Below, piece by piece: positions 1 through 7,865 of a DNA stretch of 64,000 bases. The notes beneath the pieces were generated by a model. The model was not told the DNA's origin and ran no database searches. It saw only the letters and a list, made by a program, of their open reading frames with translations. The stretch spans positions 62,001 to 126,000 of the forward strand of contig BOKW01000005.1 of NCBI GenBank assembly GCA_016861185.1, given 5' to 3'. The translations under genes were made by a program, and so were the position numbers. Within the stretch, counting starts at the first letter, position 1; each line of letters begins with the position of its first letter. This DNA is from Betaproteobacteria bacterium. Lineage in GTDB: Bacteria > Pseudomonadota > Gammaproteobacteria > Burkholderiales > Burkholderiaceae_F.

Positions 1-368
1 GCGACGTTGGTGAGGTAGAACACGTTGCGCGTATGCCGCTCGGGTACGAGCAGCAGATTGCGCGCGTCCGGACACAGGTGCTCGATCGCCGCCTGCGCCG
101 CCTGCACCGCGCACGGCAGCATCTCCTCGCTCAGGTTGTTGAACCCGCCCGGAAACAGGTTCATGTCGACCGGCGCCAGCTTGTAGCCGGCGTTGCGCAG
201 GTCGACCGAGCCGTAGAACGGCGGCGTGTGCTCCTGCCACTGCAGCCTGAACCAGCGCTCGATCGCCGGCATCGAGTCGAGGATGCGGCGCTCCAGCTCA
301 AGCAGCGGTGCGCTCGAAGCGGTCAGCAGGGCCGGGACAGGCGGATGGGGAACGGCGGAAGTCGGCAC
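1..368 (-). CDS. gshA: Glutamate-cysteine ligase, N-terminal part (cut by window edge)
   Basis: This is the first enzyme of glutathione synthesis, joining glutamate and cysteine with ATP in the cytoplasm. The minus strand reads ...LLELERRILDSMPAIERW, then FYGSVDLRNAGYKLAPVD, NLFPGGFNNLSEEMLP and LLLVPERHTRN. These are hallmark blocks of the proteobacterial GshA type first described in Acidithiobacillus. The gene runs off the left edge, so only about 122 residues are present. I chose the GTG at 368, which gives a short leader before the conserved LLELE block; a second in-frame GTG at 389 and CTG codons further up are possible, and an in-frame stop lies about 60 bases beyond. A gshA gene next to amt/glnK is a common betaproteobacterial arrangement. 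A terminator separates it from amt, so it probably has its own promoter. Confidence 0.88.
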   Translation of the reverse strand, partial: MPTSAVPHPPVPALLTASSAPLLELERRILDSMPAIERWFRLQWQEHTPPFYGSVDLRNAGYKLAPVDMNLFPGGFNNLSEEMLPCAVQAAQAAIEHLCPDARNLLLVPERHTRNVFYLTNV

Positions 369-747
369 GGGTGTCCATTCGCGCGACACGGCTGCGGCCG
401 GAAAGACCCGGGAACGCAGCGCGCGCCCCGCAACGCTCAGGGGAAGGCCATTCTAGCCAATGACCCCTATCTGGACCCGAGCCGGAGAAAAAGAAGGGCA
501 CCCGCCGGGTGCCCTTGAATCGCCTTGGTGCATCCGCGCCGCAAGTCGGCTCGGATCGGCGAGCTAGGGAGACACACGCGAAGGTTTTCGCAAGAAGCGT
601 GCCGTTCGCAGTCGGGAACCGGAAGTCGGTCGATGAAACGAAGCGGGCCCAGAGGGCCCGCGAGATCCTGGCGTCGACCCGCCCGCGCAGCGGGTCGGGT
701 CGAACGGCGGGCGATATTCCGGCGCGGGCGAGCCCGCGTCCGGAATA
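369..747. other. Intergenic region amt-gshA with stacked hairpins
   Basis: This stretch of about 380 bases has no credible gene. It holds the gshA promoter/leader and at least four inverted repeats: 494-516 (a rho-independent terminator), 642-664 (arms GCGGGCCC/GGGCCCGC), 675-696 (arms GACCCGC/GCGGGTC) and 713-749. The apparent open frames through it are GC-driven and lack family features. Confidence 0.6.
486..516 (-). terminator. Rho-independent terminator of the glnK-amt transcript
   Basis: Arms AAGGGCACCC (494-503) and GGGTGCCCTT (507-516) form a perfect 10-bp stem with a 3-base loop. On the minus strand the stem is followed by TCTTTTTC. It lies about 230 bases past the amt stop, so transcription of amt ends before gshA. 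Confidence 0.75.
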
Positions 748-749
748 TC
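713..749. repeat. Long hairpin overlapping the amt stop codon
   Basis: Outer arms GATATTCCGG (713-722) and CCGGAATATC (740-749) enclose inner arms CGCGGGC (723-729) and GCCCGCG (732-738), with one unpaired base. This makes a stem of 17 pairs. The 3' arm includes bases of the amt stop codon. There is no T-tract, so a role in mRNA 3'-end protection is more likely than termination (inference). Confidence 0.6.
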
Positions 750-2280
750 AGAACTTGTACGCGGACTCGCCGTGGTACGTCGTGTCGAGCCCTTCGCGTT
801 CCTCTTCCTCGGCGACGCGCACGCCGACGACCGCCTTGACGATCAGGAGCGCAACGTAGGACACGATCGCCGACAGCACGATCGCGGTCAGCACGCCCTG
901 GAACTGGATCCACACCTGCGACGCGATGCCGGGGAAGTCGGCCGGGTCGCCGCACTTGTTGGTGACGTAGTTGCAGATCCCCAGGCCGCCGAGCGCGGGC
1001 GAAGCGAACACGCCCGTCAGCAGCGCGCCGACGATGCCGCCGACGCCGTGCACGCCGAAGACGTCGAGCGCGTCGTCCGCACCGAGCATCTTCTTCAGCC
1101 CGGTGACGCCCCAGAAGCAGAGCACGCCGGCGACGAGTCCGATCACCAGCGCGCCGCCCACGCCGACGAAGCCGCACGCCGGCGTGATCGCCACGAGCCC
1201 CGCCACCGCGCCCGACGCCGCACCGAGCATCGAGGGCTTGCCTTTGATCATCCACTCGGCGAAGGTCCAGGACAGCACCGCGCCGGCGGTCGCGAGCAGC
1301 GTGTTGACGAAGGCGAGCGCGGCCACGCCGTTGGCCTCGAGGTTGGAGCCGGCGTTGAAGCCGAACCAGCCCACCCACAGCAGCGCGGCGCCGACCATCG
1401 TCAACGTCAGGTTGTGCGGCGCGAGCGATTCCTTGCCGTAGCCGATCCGCTTGCCGAGGAAGTACGCGGTCACCAGGCCCGCGACACCGGCGTTGATGTG
1501 AACGACCGTGCCGCCGGCGAAGTCGAGCGCGCCCTTGGCCCACAGCCAGCCCGCCGCCGCGCCGACCGCTGCGAGCGTGGCCTCGTCCTTGATCGCGTCG
1601 GGACCGTCCCAGTACCACACCATGTGCGCCATCGGCAGGTAGCTGAACGTGAACCAGATGACCATGAACAGCAGCACCGCGCTGAACTTCATCCGCTCCG
1701 CGTAGCTGCCGACGATCAGCGCGCAGGTGATCGCCGCGAAGGTGCACTGGAAGGCCACGAACAGCAGCTCCGGGATGTAGGTGTCCTTGCTGAAGGTCGC
1801 GCCCGCCGATTCGGGCGTCACGCCCGACAGGAACAGCTTCGACAGTCCGCCGATGAAGGGCGAGCCGCCGGTGAACGCCAGCGAGTAGCCATAGATCACC
1901 CACAGCACCGAAATCAGCGCGAAGGTGACGAACACCTGCATCAGCACCGAGAGCATGTTCTTCGAGCGGACCAGCCCCCCGTAGAACAGCGCGAGCCCCG
2001 GGATCGTCATCAGGATCACCAGCACCGTCGCGACGTACATGAACGCGGTGTCGCCCTTGTTGATGTTGGGCGGCTTGGGTGCCTCGGCGGCCTTCTCCTG
2101 CGGTTTCGCTTCGGCCTTCGCGGGTTCGGCGGCAGCCGGCGCCGCCGCGGGTGCCACTTCGGCCTTGGTTTCCTCCTTCTTCGCTTCGGCGCCGGGCGCG
2201 GCCTGCGCGACGGCGGCCGTCGGCGCCGATCCCAGTGCGAGCACCCCGGCGGAGAGAAGCATCACGAGCAGTTTCTTCAT
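748..2280 (-). CDS. amtB: Ammonium transporter, Amt/Mep/Rh family
   Basis: Inner-membrane ammonium channel that feeds nitrogen assimilation and is gated by GlnK. From the ATG at 2280 the 510-residue protein has a signal peptide ending near AVAQA and then an Ala/Pro/Glu/Lys-rich segment of about 45 residues. The Amt core follows, starting GDTAFMYVATVLVILMTIPG. The family blocks LALFYGGLVRSKN and FNAGSNLEANGVAALAFVNT are present. So are the two pore histidines, in VVHINAG (near 261) and GVHGVGG (near 411). ATGs at 2292 and 2295 are alternatives; 2280 has a GAGA-type ribosome site and begins a clean MKKLL signal peptide. It lies 19 bases after glnK, in one operon. The charged N-terminal linker is longer than in E. 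coli AmtB but is often seen in betaproteobacteria. Confidence 0.93.
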   Translation of the reverse strand: MKKLLVMLLSAGVLALGSAPTAAVAQAAPGAEAKKEETKAEVAPAAAPAAAEPAKAEAKPQEKAAEAPKPPNINKGDTAFMYVATVLVILMTIPGLALFYGGLVRSKNMLSVLMQVFVTFALISVLWVIYGYSLAFTGGSPFIGGLSKLFLSGVTPESAGATFSKDTYIPELLFVAFQCTFAAITCALIVGSYAERMKFSAVLLFMVIWFTFSYLPMAHMVWYWDGPDAIKDEATLAAVGAAAGWLWAKGALDFAGGTVVHINAGVAGLVTAYFLGKRIGYGKESLAPHNLTLTMVGAALLWVGWFGFNAGSNLEANGVAALAFVNTLLATAGAVLSWTFAEWMIKGKPSMLGAASGAVAGLVAITPACGFVGVGGALVIGLVAGVLCFWGVTGLKKMLGADDALDVFGVHGVGGIVGALLTGVFASPALGGLGICNYVTNKCGDPADFPGIASQVWIQFQGVLTAIVLSAIVSYVALLIVKAVVGVRVAEEEEREGLDTTYHGESAYKF

Positions 2281-2299
2281 GGGATTTCTCATCATCGGG

Positions 2300-2698
<399 letters not shown>

Positions 2699-3472
2699 CT
2701 AGAACGACTTCGAGACGCTCAGCACGACGGAGGTCTTGCCGGCACCCTCGGTCAGACCGGATTCGGCCGTCGTGAACAGGTTCTTCTCCGACGTGCCCAC
2801 CACGGCCGCGCCGAGCGCCCAGCCGCCGACATCCTTCGTGAGGCCGAGTTTGTAGTCGCTGACCTTGTCGTCGAGCAAGCCGAGCGGCTTGGCGTCGTTG
2901 ATCTTCTGGTAGCCGTAGTGCGCGGTCGCGACCCAACCCGAGCCGAGGTCGAGCGTGCCGGCGAGGTCCAGGTACCACGAGCCCTTCGTGTCGACGCCGG
3001 GCACGCCATGGCCGAGCGCGAAGAACTTGGTCGTCGCGTAGTACCACTTGGCCGACACCGGACCGTACGAGCCCCCGACGTACAGCTCGCCGTGCTTGAT
3101 CTTCACCGAGCCGAGCGCGCCGCTCTTCGGATAGAAGTAGTAGAGGTAGCCGACGTCGTAGCCGAAGTCGCCGACCGAGCCCTTGTAGCCCCCGTAGAAG
3201 TCCATCTCAAGGCTGGCGCCGTTGTACAGCCCCTGCTCGACGTTCGAGTTCCAGTTGCCGAGATAGAAACCGGACTTGTGCGCGAAGTCGAAACCGCCCT
3301 GGAACGCTGGACCGTAGCCGGTCTGCGTGTAGCCGCGGAAGCGATAGTCGCTGAACAGCCCCGCGTTGCCCGTGAAGGTGAACTCGGGTTGCGCCTTGGC
3401 CTGCGCGAGCGCGCCCGTCGCAGACAGCAGCAGCAGCGCAGCCGCGCTCGACGCGTGGATCAGCTTCTTCAT
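2699..3472 (-). CDS. TorF family putative outer-membrane porin
   Basis: A 257-residue exported protein of the TorF/'conserved porin' family that sits beside glnK-amt in many betaproteobacteria. It may be an outer-membrane channel for nitrogen compounds; the substrate is not established. The ATG at 3472 opens a typical signal peptide (MKKLIHASSAAALLLLSATGALAQA), with a GGAAAGG ribosome site just upstream. The mature part is rich in alternating aromatic/glycine beta-strand patterns (NAGLFSDYRFRGYTQT, GGFDFAHKSGFYLGNW) and ends in Phe (VSKSF), as outer-membrane barrels do. It is the first gene of the torF-glnK-amt unit. The upstream sigma-54 promoter and NtrC-like dyad indicate nitrogen control. 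Confidence 0.85.
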   Translation of the reverse strand: MKKLIHASSAAALLLLSATGALAQAKAQPEFTFTGNAGLFSDYRFRGYTQTGYGPAFQGGFDFAHKSGFYLGNWNSNVEQGLYNGASLEMDFYGGYKGSVGDFGYDVGYLYYFYPKSGALGSVKIKHGELYVGGSYGPVSAKWYYATTKFFALGHGVPGVDTKGSWYLDLAGTLDLGSGWVATAHYGYQKINDAKPLGLLDDKVSDYKLGLTKDVGGWALGAAVVGTSEKNLFTTAESGLTEGAGKTSVVLSVSKSF

Positions 3473-3521
3473 TGCTTTCCTTTCCTCGAAGAGTTGATGC
3501 GGGTATTCCCGAGGAAGGCTC

Positions 3522-3538
3522 AGCAACATGCATGCCAC
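3522..3538 (-). promoter_or_regulatory. Sigma-54 promoter for torF-glnK-amt
   Basis: On the minus strand the sequence TGGCATGCATGTTGCT matches the sigma-54 consensus TGGCAC-N5-TTGC. The invariant GG and GC are separated by exactly 10 bases. The start site would fall near 3510, about 40 bases before the torF ATG. The function of the downstream genes (P-II, ammonium transport) agrees with this. Confidence 0.75.
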
Positions 3539-3547
3539 GCCTCGCGC

Positions 3548-3563
3548 GCACGCCGAGCGTGCA
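3548..3563. promoter_or_regulatory. NtrC-like dyad upstream of the sigma-54 promoter
   Basis: GCACGC-CGA-GCGTGCA resembles the NtrC dyad TGCACC-N5-GGTGCA. It is only about 20 bases upstream of the -24 element, closer than many enhancers. A second degenerate half-site (GATGCACGCC) occurs near 3598. Assignment to NtrC is inference from the neighbours. Confidence 0.45.
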
Positions 3564-3683
3564 TTGCGCCGGGTTTGCGCGCCTCCGCGTCACACCGATG
3601 CACGCCGAACGCGCGCGTCCGCACCAACGCGGTGCCGCGCCGGCGTTTAGACTCGGTGCCGTCACCGCCTGGATCAGCGCCCG

Positions 3684-3923
3684 ATGGACAAGGCCCCTTT
3701 CCTCGACGAACTGCAGAACCGCGTGCTGGCGCTGCTCGCCGACACCCCCGCCGAAGACCTGCGCAGGAATCTCAAGGCGCTGCTCAACCAGCAGTTCGCG
3801 CGGCTCGAACTGGTCACGCGCGACGAGTTCGACACGCAGTCGCAGGTGCTCGCGCGCACGCGCGCCAAGCTCGAAGCGCTCGAAGCCCGCGTCGCCCAAC
3901 TTGAGACGCGCCGCTCTGCGTGA
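3684..3923 (+). CDS. ubiK: UbiK family ubiquinone biosynthesis accessory factor
   Basis: A 79-residue protein of the BMFP/YqiC family. UbiK helps the soluble Ubi complex in aerobic ubiquinone synthesis and binds membranes as a coiled-coil trimer. It reads MDKAPFLDELQNRVLALLAD..., then a basic/hydrophobic helix, a long heptad-patterned segment (TRDEFDTQSQVLARTRAKLEALEARVAQLE) and a short basic tail. Length and pattern match the family. It diverges from the torF operon across about 210 bases. In many betaproteobacteria this gene lies directly before comM; here about 18 kb, including the pel operon, separates the two. Confidence 0.85.
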   Translation: MDKAPFLDELQNRVLALLADTPAEDLRRNLKALLNQQFARLELVTRDEFDTQSQVLARTRAKLEALEARVAQLETRRSA

Positions 3924-4041
3924 CGGCGGCGAAAAGTGCTGCAGGGGCAGTGCCGCGCACATGCTGGGCAGCGCTTGAAGCGCGCTGCACCGTCCCCACG
4001 TCCGGCGTACGATGTACGCGTCGGTCCGTGGGAGGGCCGCA

Positions 4042-5424
4042 ATGATGGAGACACAGAAGCCGGCGATTCGACCGGCTGCAGTCGCCGGGATGTTCTACCC
4101 GGCGCACGCCGACGCGTTGCGCGGCGAAGTGCACGCGCTGCTGGCGGACGCGCGTCCGCCGCGGCCGCCGCGCCTGCCGAAGGCGCTGCTCGCGCCGCAC
4201 GCAGGCTACGTCTACTCCGGTCCGATCGCAGCGTCCGCCTACGCGACGCTCGACGCGGCGCGCGAGCGCATCCGCCGCGTCGTGCTGCTCGGTCCGGTGC
4301 ACCGCGTTCCGGTCCGCGGGCTGGCACTGCCCGGCGCCGACCGCTTCGCCACACCGCTCGGCGAGGTCGAGGTCGACGCCGCGGCGATCGCTGCGCTGCG
4401 TGAACTGCCGCAGGTCGTCGAAAGCCCCGCCGCGCACGCGTTGGAGCATTCGCTCGAAGTTCAGCTTCCGTTCCTGCAAACGATGCTCGGCGACTTCCGC
4501 CTGGTACCGCTCGCGGTCGGCGACGTCGCGCCGGCCGACGTAGCGCAGGTCCTCGAGCAGGTTTGGGGCGGCGTCGAGACGCTGATCGTGATCAGTTCCG
4601 ACCTGTCGCATTACCTGCCCTACGCCGCCGCGCGCGAAGTCGACGCGGACACGCTCGCCGCGATGCTTGCGCTCGAGCCGCGGCTCGATCACCGGCAGGC
4701 CTGCGGCGCCACGCCGGTCAATGGGCTGTTGCAGCTTGCGCGCCGGCGCGGCATGCGACCCGCGCTGCTCGACGCGCGCAACTCGGGCGACACGGCCGGC
4801 GACCGCCAGCGCGTCGTCGGCTACGCCGCGCTCGCGTTCTGTGAGTCCGACGACGACGCCGCGCGCCACACCGACGATGCCGGTGTCGTGCTGACGGAGC
4901 TCGCGCGCGGCGCGATCGCGCGCGAGCTTGGATTGCCCGCACGCGCGCACGCGGCCGCGCCCTTCCTCGACGAGCCGGGTGCCAGCTTCGTCACGCTGCG
5001 CAAGGGCGGCGAATTGCGCGGCTGCATCGGCACGCTGCGCGCGCAGCGCCCGCTCGGCGAAGACGTCGCGCACAACGCGCGCGCGGCGGCGTTCGCCGAT
5101 CCGCGCTTCGCGCCGCTCGCGCGGCACGAGTTCGACGCGATCCGCATCGAGGTGTCGCTGCTGTCCGCACCCGTGCCGCTCGAAGCCGCGGGCGAGGGCC
5201 AGTTGCTCGCGATGCTGCGGCCGTACGTCGACGGCGTCGTGTTCGAATTCGGCGAGCAGCGCAGCACCTTCCTGCCGCAGGTGTGGCAGACGCTGCCCGA
5301 CCCGCGCCGCTTCCTGGCGCAGCTCAAGCGCAAGGCAGGGTTGCCGGCCGATTTCTGGTCCGACCAGGTGCGCATTTCGCGCTACACGGTGCGCAAGTGG
5401 TCGGAAGACGAGGTGCCGGTGTGA
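4042..5424 (+). CDS. amrB/amrA: Fused Memo (AmmeMemoRadiSam B) and AMMECR1 (A) protein
   Basis: A 460-residue two-domain protein. Residues 5-266 are a Memo domain (extradiol-dioxygenase-like fold). They keep residues that line the metal site of Memo proteins: H53 (LAPHAGY), H87 (GPVHRVP), D187/H190 (SSDLSHY) and C221 (ACGATPV). Residues 275-457 are an AMMECR1 domain with its signature LRGCIGTL at 325-332. The two are separate genes in many genomes and fused in others. I chose the ATG at 4042 (followed by another at 4045) because of GGAGGG at 4031-4036. The stop overlaps the next gene's GTG, so A, B and the radical SAM partner are translationally coupled. The biochemical job of this conserved trio is not firmly known. 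Confidence 0.88.
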   Translation: MMETQKPAIRPAAVAGMFYPAHADALRGEVHALLADARPPRPPRLPKALLAPHAGYVYSGPIAASAYATLDAARERIRRVVLLGPVHRVPVRGLALPGADRFATPLGEVEVDAAAIAALRELPQVVESPAAHALEHSLEVQLPFLQTMLGDFRLVPLAVGDVAPADVAQVLEQVWGGVETLIVISSDLSHYLPYAAAREVDADTLAAMLALEPRLDHRQACGATPVNGLLQLARRRGMRPALLDARNSGDTAGDRQRVVGYAALAFCESDDDAARHTDDAGVVLTELARGAIARELGLPARAHAAAPFLDEPGASFVTLRKGGELRGCIGTLRAQRPLGEDVAHNARAAAFADPRFAPLARHEFDAIRIEVSLLSAPVPLEAAGEGQLLAMLRPYVDGVVFEFGEQRSTFLPQVWQTLPDPRRFLAQLKRKAGLPADFWSDQVRISRYTVRKWSEDEVPV

Positions 5425-6512
5425 ACGCAAGCGCCGAAAGCCTCTACCCCGCGCGCTGGTGGCACCGGCTGCCCGACGGCCGCATCCAGTGCGACCTGTG
5501 CCCGCGCGACTGCAGGCTGCACGAAGGCCAGCGCGGCCTGTGCTTCGTGCGCCGGCGCGTCGGCGACGCGATGGTGCTCACCACCTACGGCCGCTCGTCG
5601 GGCTTCTGCGTCGACCCGATCGAGAAGAAGCCGCTCAACCACTTCTACCCCGGCTCGGCGGTGTTTTCATTCGGCACCGCGGGCTGCAATCTGGCCTGCA
5701 AGTTCTGCCAGAACTGGGACATCTCGAAATCGACCGAGATGGACCGGCTGATGGACCAGGCCAGCCCGGACGAGATCGCGGAGGCGGCGCTTGCCACCGG
5801 GTGCAGGAGCGTGGCCTTCACCTACAACGACCCGGTGATCTTCGCCGAGTACGCGATGGACTGCGCCGACGCCTGCCGTGCGCGCGGATTGAAGACGGTC
5901 GCGGTCACCGCGGGCTACATCCATGCCGACCCGCGCCGCGACTTCTACGCGAAGATGGACGCGGCCAACGTCGACCTGAAGGCCTTCACCGAGGACTTCT
6001 ACTTCAGGCTGACCGGCGCGCACCTTGTGCCGGTGCTCGACACGCTGAAGTACCTCGTCCACGAAACCGACGTGTGGACCGAGATCACGACGCTGCTGAT
6101 CCCGACCAAGAACGACTCCGACGAAGAGATCCACGCGTTGAGCCGGTGGGTCTTCCGGGAGTTGGGCCCGCAGGTGCCGCTGCACTTCACCGCCTTCCAC
6201 CCCGACTGGAAGCTGACCGATCTGCCGCCCACCCCGCCCGCGACGCTCGCGCGCGCGCGCCGCATCGCGCTCGAGGAAGGCCTGCACTACGTCTACACCG
6301 GCAACGTGCACGACACCGAAGGCGGAACGACTTTCTGTCCGCAATGCCACGCCGCGCTGATCGAACGCGACTGGCACCGCATCCTGCGCTACGAGCTGAC
6401 CGAAGACGGCCGCTGCCCGCATTGCGCGACGGCGATCGCCGGACGCTTCGGCAAGTTCGAAGGCGCCTTCGGCCCGCGCCGCGTTCCGGTGCGGCTGCAC
6501 ACGACGCGATGA
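5421..6512 (+). CDS. amrS: AmmeMemoRadiSam system radical SAM enzyme
   Basis: A 363-residue radical SAM enzyme of the family that accompanies Memo and AMMECR1 proteins. The cluster-binding motif is CNLACKFC (the [4Fe-4S] CxxxCxxC), preceded by FSFGTAG. There are extra cysteine pairs at the N-terminus (CDLCPRDCRLHEGQRGLC) and C-terminus (CPQCH, CPHC), probably for further metal or cluster binding. The N-terminal block and KFCQNWDISK are as in PflA-like family members. It starts at a GTG whose last two bases begin the TGA stop of the preceding gene, and it ends in an ATGA overlap with the hydrolase gene. The substrate is unknown. Confidence 0.9.
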   Translation: MNASAESLYPARWWHRLPDGRIQCDLCPRDCRLHEGQRGLCFVRRRVGDAMVLTTYGRSSGFCVDPIEKKPLNHFYPGSAVFSFGTAGCNLACKFCQNWDISKSTEMDRLMDQASPDEIAEAALATGCRSVAFTYNDPVIFAEYAMDCADACRARGLKTVAVTAGYIHADPRRDFYAKMDAANVDLKAFTEDFYFRLTGAHLVPVLDTLKYLVHETDVWTEITTLLIPTKNDSDEEIHALSRWVFRELGPQVPLHFTAFHPDWKLTDLPPTPPATLARARRIALEEGLHYVYTGNVHDTEGGTTFCPQCHAALIERDWHRILRYELTEDGRCPHCATAIAGRFGKFEGAFGPRRVPVRLHTTR

Positions 6513-7189
6513 AACCGCGCACCGTTGCGATCGCCGCCGACGGCGTCACGCTGCCCGGCGATCTCGTGCTGCCCCGGACCGAGTCCGGGGCCGCGCGCGG
6601 ACTGGTGCTGTTCGCGCACGGCAGCGGCTCGAGCCGGCTGTCGCCGCGCAACCGCTACGTCGCCGAGGTGCTCAACGAGGAGGGGCTCGCCACGCTGCTG
6701 TTCGATCTGCTGACGCCCGCAGAGGACACCGAACGCGCCGCACGCTTCGACATTCCGCTGCTCGCGCGGCGGCTCGTCGCCGCCTGCGGTTGGGCGCAAC
6801 GCGAGGCGCAGTTGAGCAAGCTGCCGCTCGGTCTGTTCGGCGCGAGCACCGGCGCCGCCGCTGCGCTGATCGCCGCCGCCGAACTCGGCGACGCGGTGCA
6901 CGCGGTCGTCTCGCGCGGCGGGCGTCCCGACCTCACGCCGCCGGAAGACCTCGCGCGCGTGCGCGCGCCGACGCGCCTGATCGTCGGCGAATGGGATCGC
7001 GACGTGATTGCGATGAACCGCAGCGCCGCGCGCAGTCTGCGCTGCGTGAACGACCTCGTGCTCGTTCCCGGCGCCACGCACCTGTTCGAGGAGCCCGGCA
7101 CGCTCGAGCAGGCCGCCGTCGCCGCGCGCGACTGGTTCGTGCGCTATCTGCCGGCCAACGCGGCCACCACCTCGTCGTCCTCGACCTGA
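6509..7189 (+). CDS. Alpha/beta hydrolase (dienelactone-hydrolase-like)
   Basis: A 226-residue cytoplasmic serine hydrolase with the alpha/beta fold. It has the oxyanion region VLFAHGSGSSR, nucleophile elbow GASTGAAA, an Asp in VGEWDRDV and a His in PGATHLFEEPG, in the right order for a catalytic triad. It is coupled to the radical SAM gene by an ATGA overlap, so it may belong to the same pathway, but it is not a standard member of the AmmeMemoRadiSam trio. The early part contains a perfect 7-bp inverted repeat in the DNA (6572-6590) coding LPRTESG. Its last 46 bases overlap the convergent phosphoribosyltransferase gene. The substrate is unknown. Confidence 0.82.
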   Translation: MKPRTVAIAADGVTLPGDLVLPRTESGAARGLVLFAHGSGSSRLSPRNRYVAEVLNEEGLATLLFDLLTPAEDTERAARFDIPLLARRLVAACGWAQREAQLSKLPLGLFGASTGAAAALIAAAELGDAVHAVVSRGGRPDLTPPEDLARVRAPTRLIVGEWDRDVIAMNRSAARSLRCVNDLVLVPGATHLFEEPGTLEQAAVAARDWFVRYLPANAATTSSSST

Positions 7190-7767
7190 GGAAACGACGC
7201 GTAGAACTGGCTCACCGCCCAGAAGTCGCGGTGCGGCTCCAGGCACACCAACTCGTCGCACAGCGGTCGCACGCGCTCGAGCGTATCGGGCGGCGCGACC
7301 GGGACCGCGCAAACGAGCCTCTCCGGGTTCTTCGCGCGCAGCGCGTGCAGCGCGGCGATCATCGTCGAGCCGGTCGCCAAGCCGTCGTCGACGACGATCA
7401 CGATGCGACCGGCCGGATCGATCGGCGCGCGCTGCGCGGTGTAGGCGAGACGCCGCTCGCGGATCGTCGCGAGCTGTTCTTCCTGCTCCGCCTGCAGGTA
7501 TTCGTTCGAGACGTGGACAAACGACGCTTCGGGATTCAGGTACGACCAGCCCGATTCGTCGACGGCGCCGATCGCGAATTCGCGCTGGCCCGGCGCGCGC
7601 AGCTTGCGCACCAGCACGACGTCGACGTTGCCGCCCAGCGCGCGTGCGATATCGCGCGCCATCGGCACCGCGCCGCGCGGGATGCCGAGCACGAGCGGAT
7701 TGCGTCCCTTGTAGTGTTCGAGCGCGCGGGCGAGCCGTTGCGCCGCGTCGCTGCGGTCCTGGAACAT
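7144..7767 (-). CDS. Phosphoribosyltransferase family protein
   Basis: A 207-residue type I phosphoribosyltransferase fold. The PRPP-binding loop is VIVVDDGLATGSTM and the early LGIPRGAVPMARDIARALG block is typical of the small predicted PRTases often paired with hydrolases. A hood segment is present (REFAIGAVDESG), but the purine or pyrimidine specificity cannot be read. In many bacteria such a PRTase is fused or adjacent to a dienelactone-hydrolase-like domain. Here the two face each other tail to tail and overlap by 46 bases, which keeps the association but on opposite strands. Confidence 0.82.
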   Translation of the reverse strand: MFQDRSDAAQRLARALEHYKGRNPLVLGIPRGAVPMARDIARALGGNVDVVLVRKLRAPGQREFAIGAVDESGWSYLNPEASFVHVSNEYLQAEQEEQLATIRERRLAYTAQRAPIDPAGRIVIVVDDGLATGSTMIAALHALRAKNPERLVCAVPVAPPDTLERVRPLCDELVCLEPHRDFWAVSQFYASFPQVEDDEVVAALAGR

Positions 7768-7865
7768 GGCTTGCGTCGGAGCCGAACCGCAATCATCGTA
7801 GTCCGCGCTCGGACCGGCCGCTTGATCGCGCGCAGGTTCCGCGCGGCCGATCGACCGCGAAGCGG

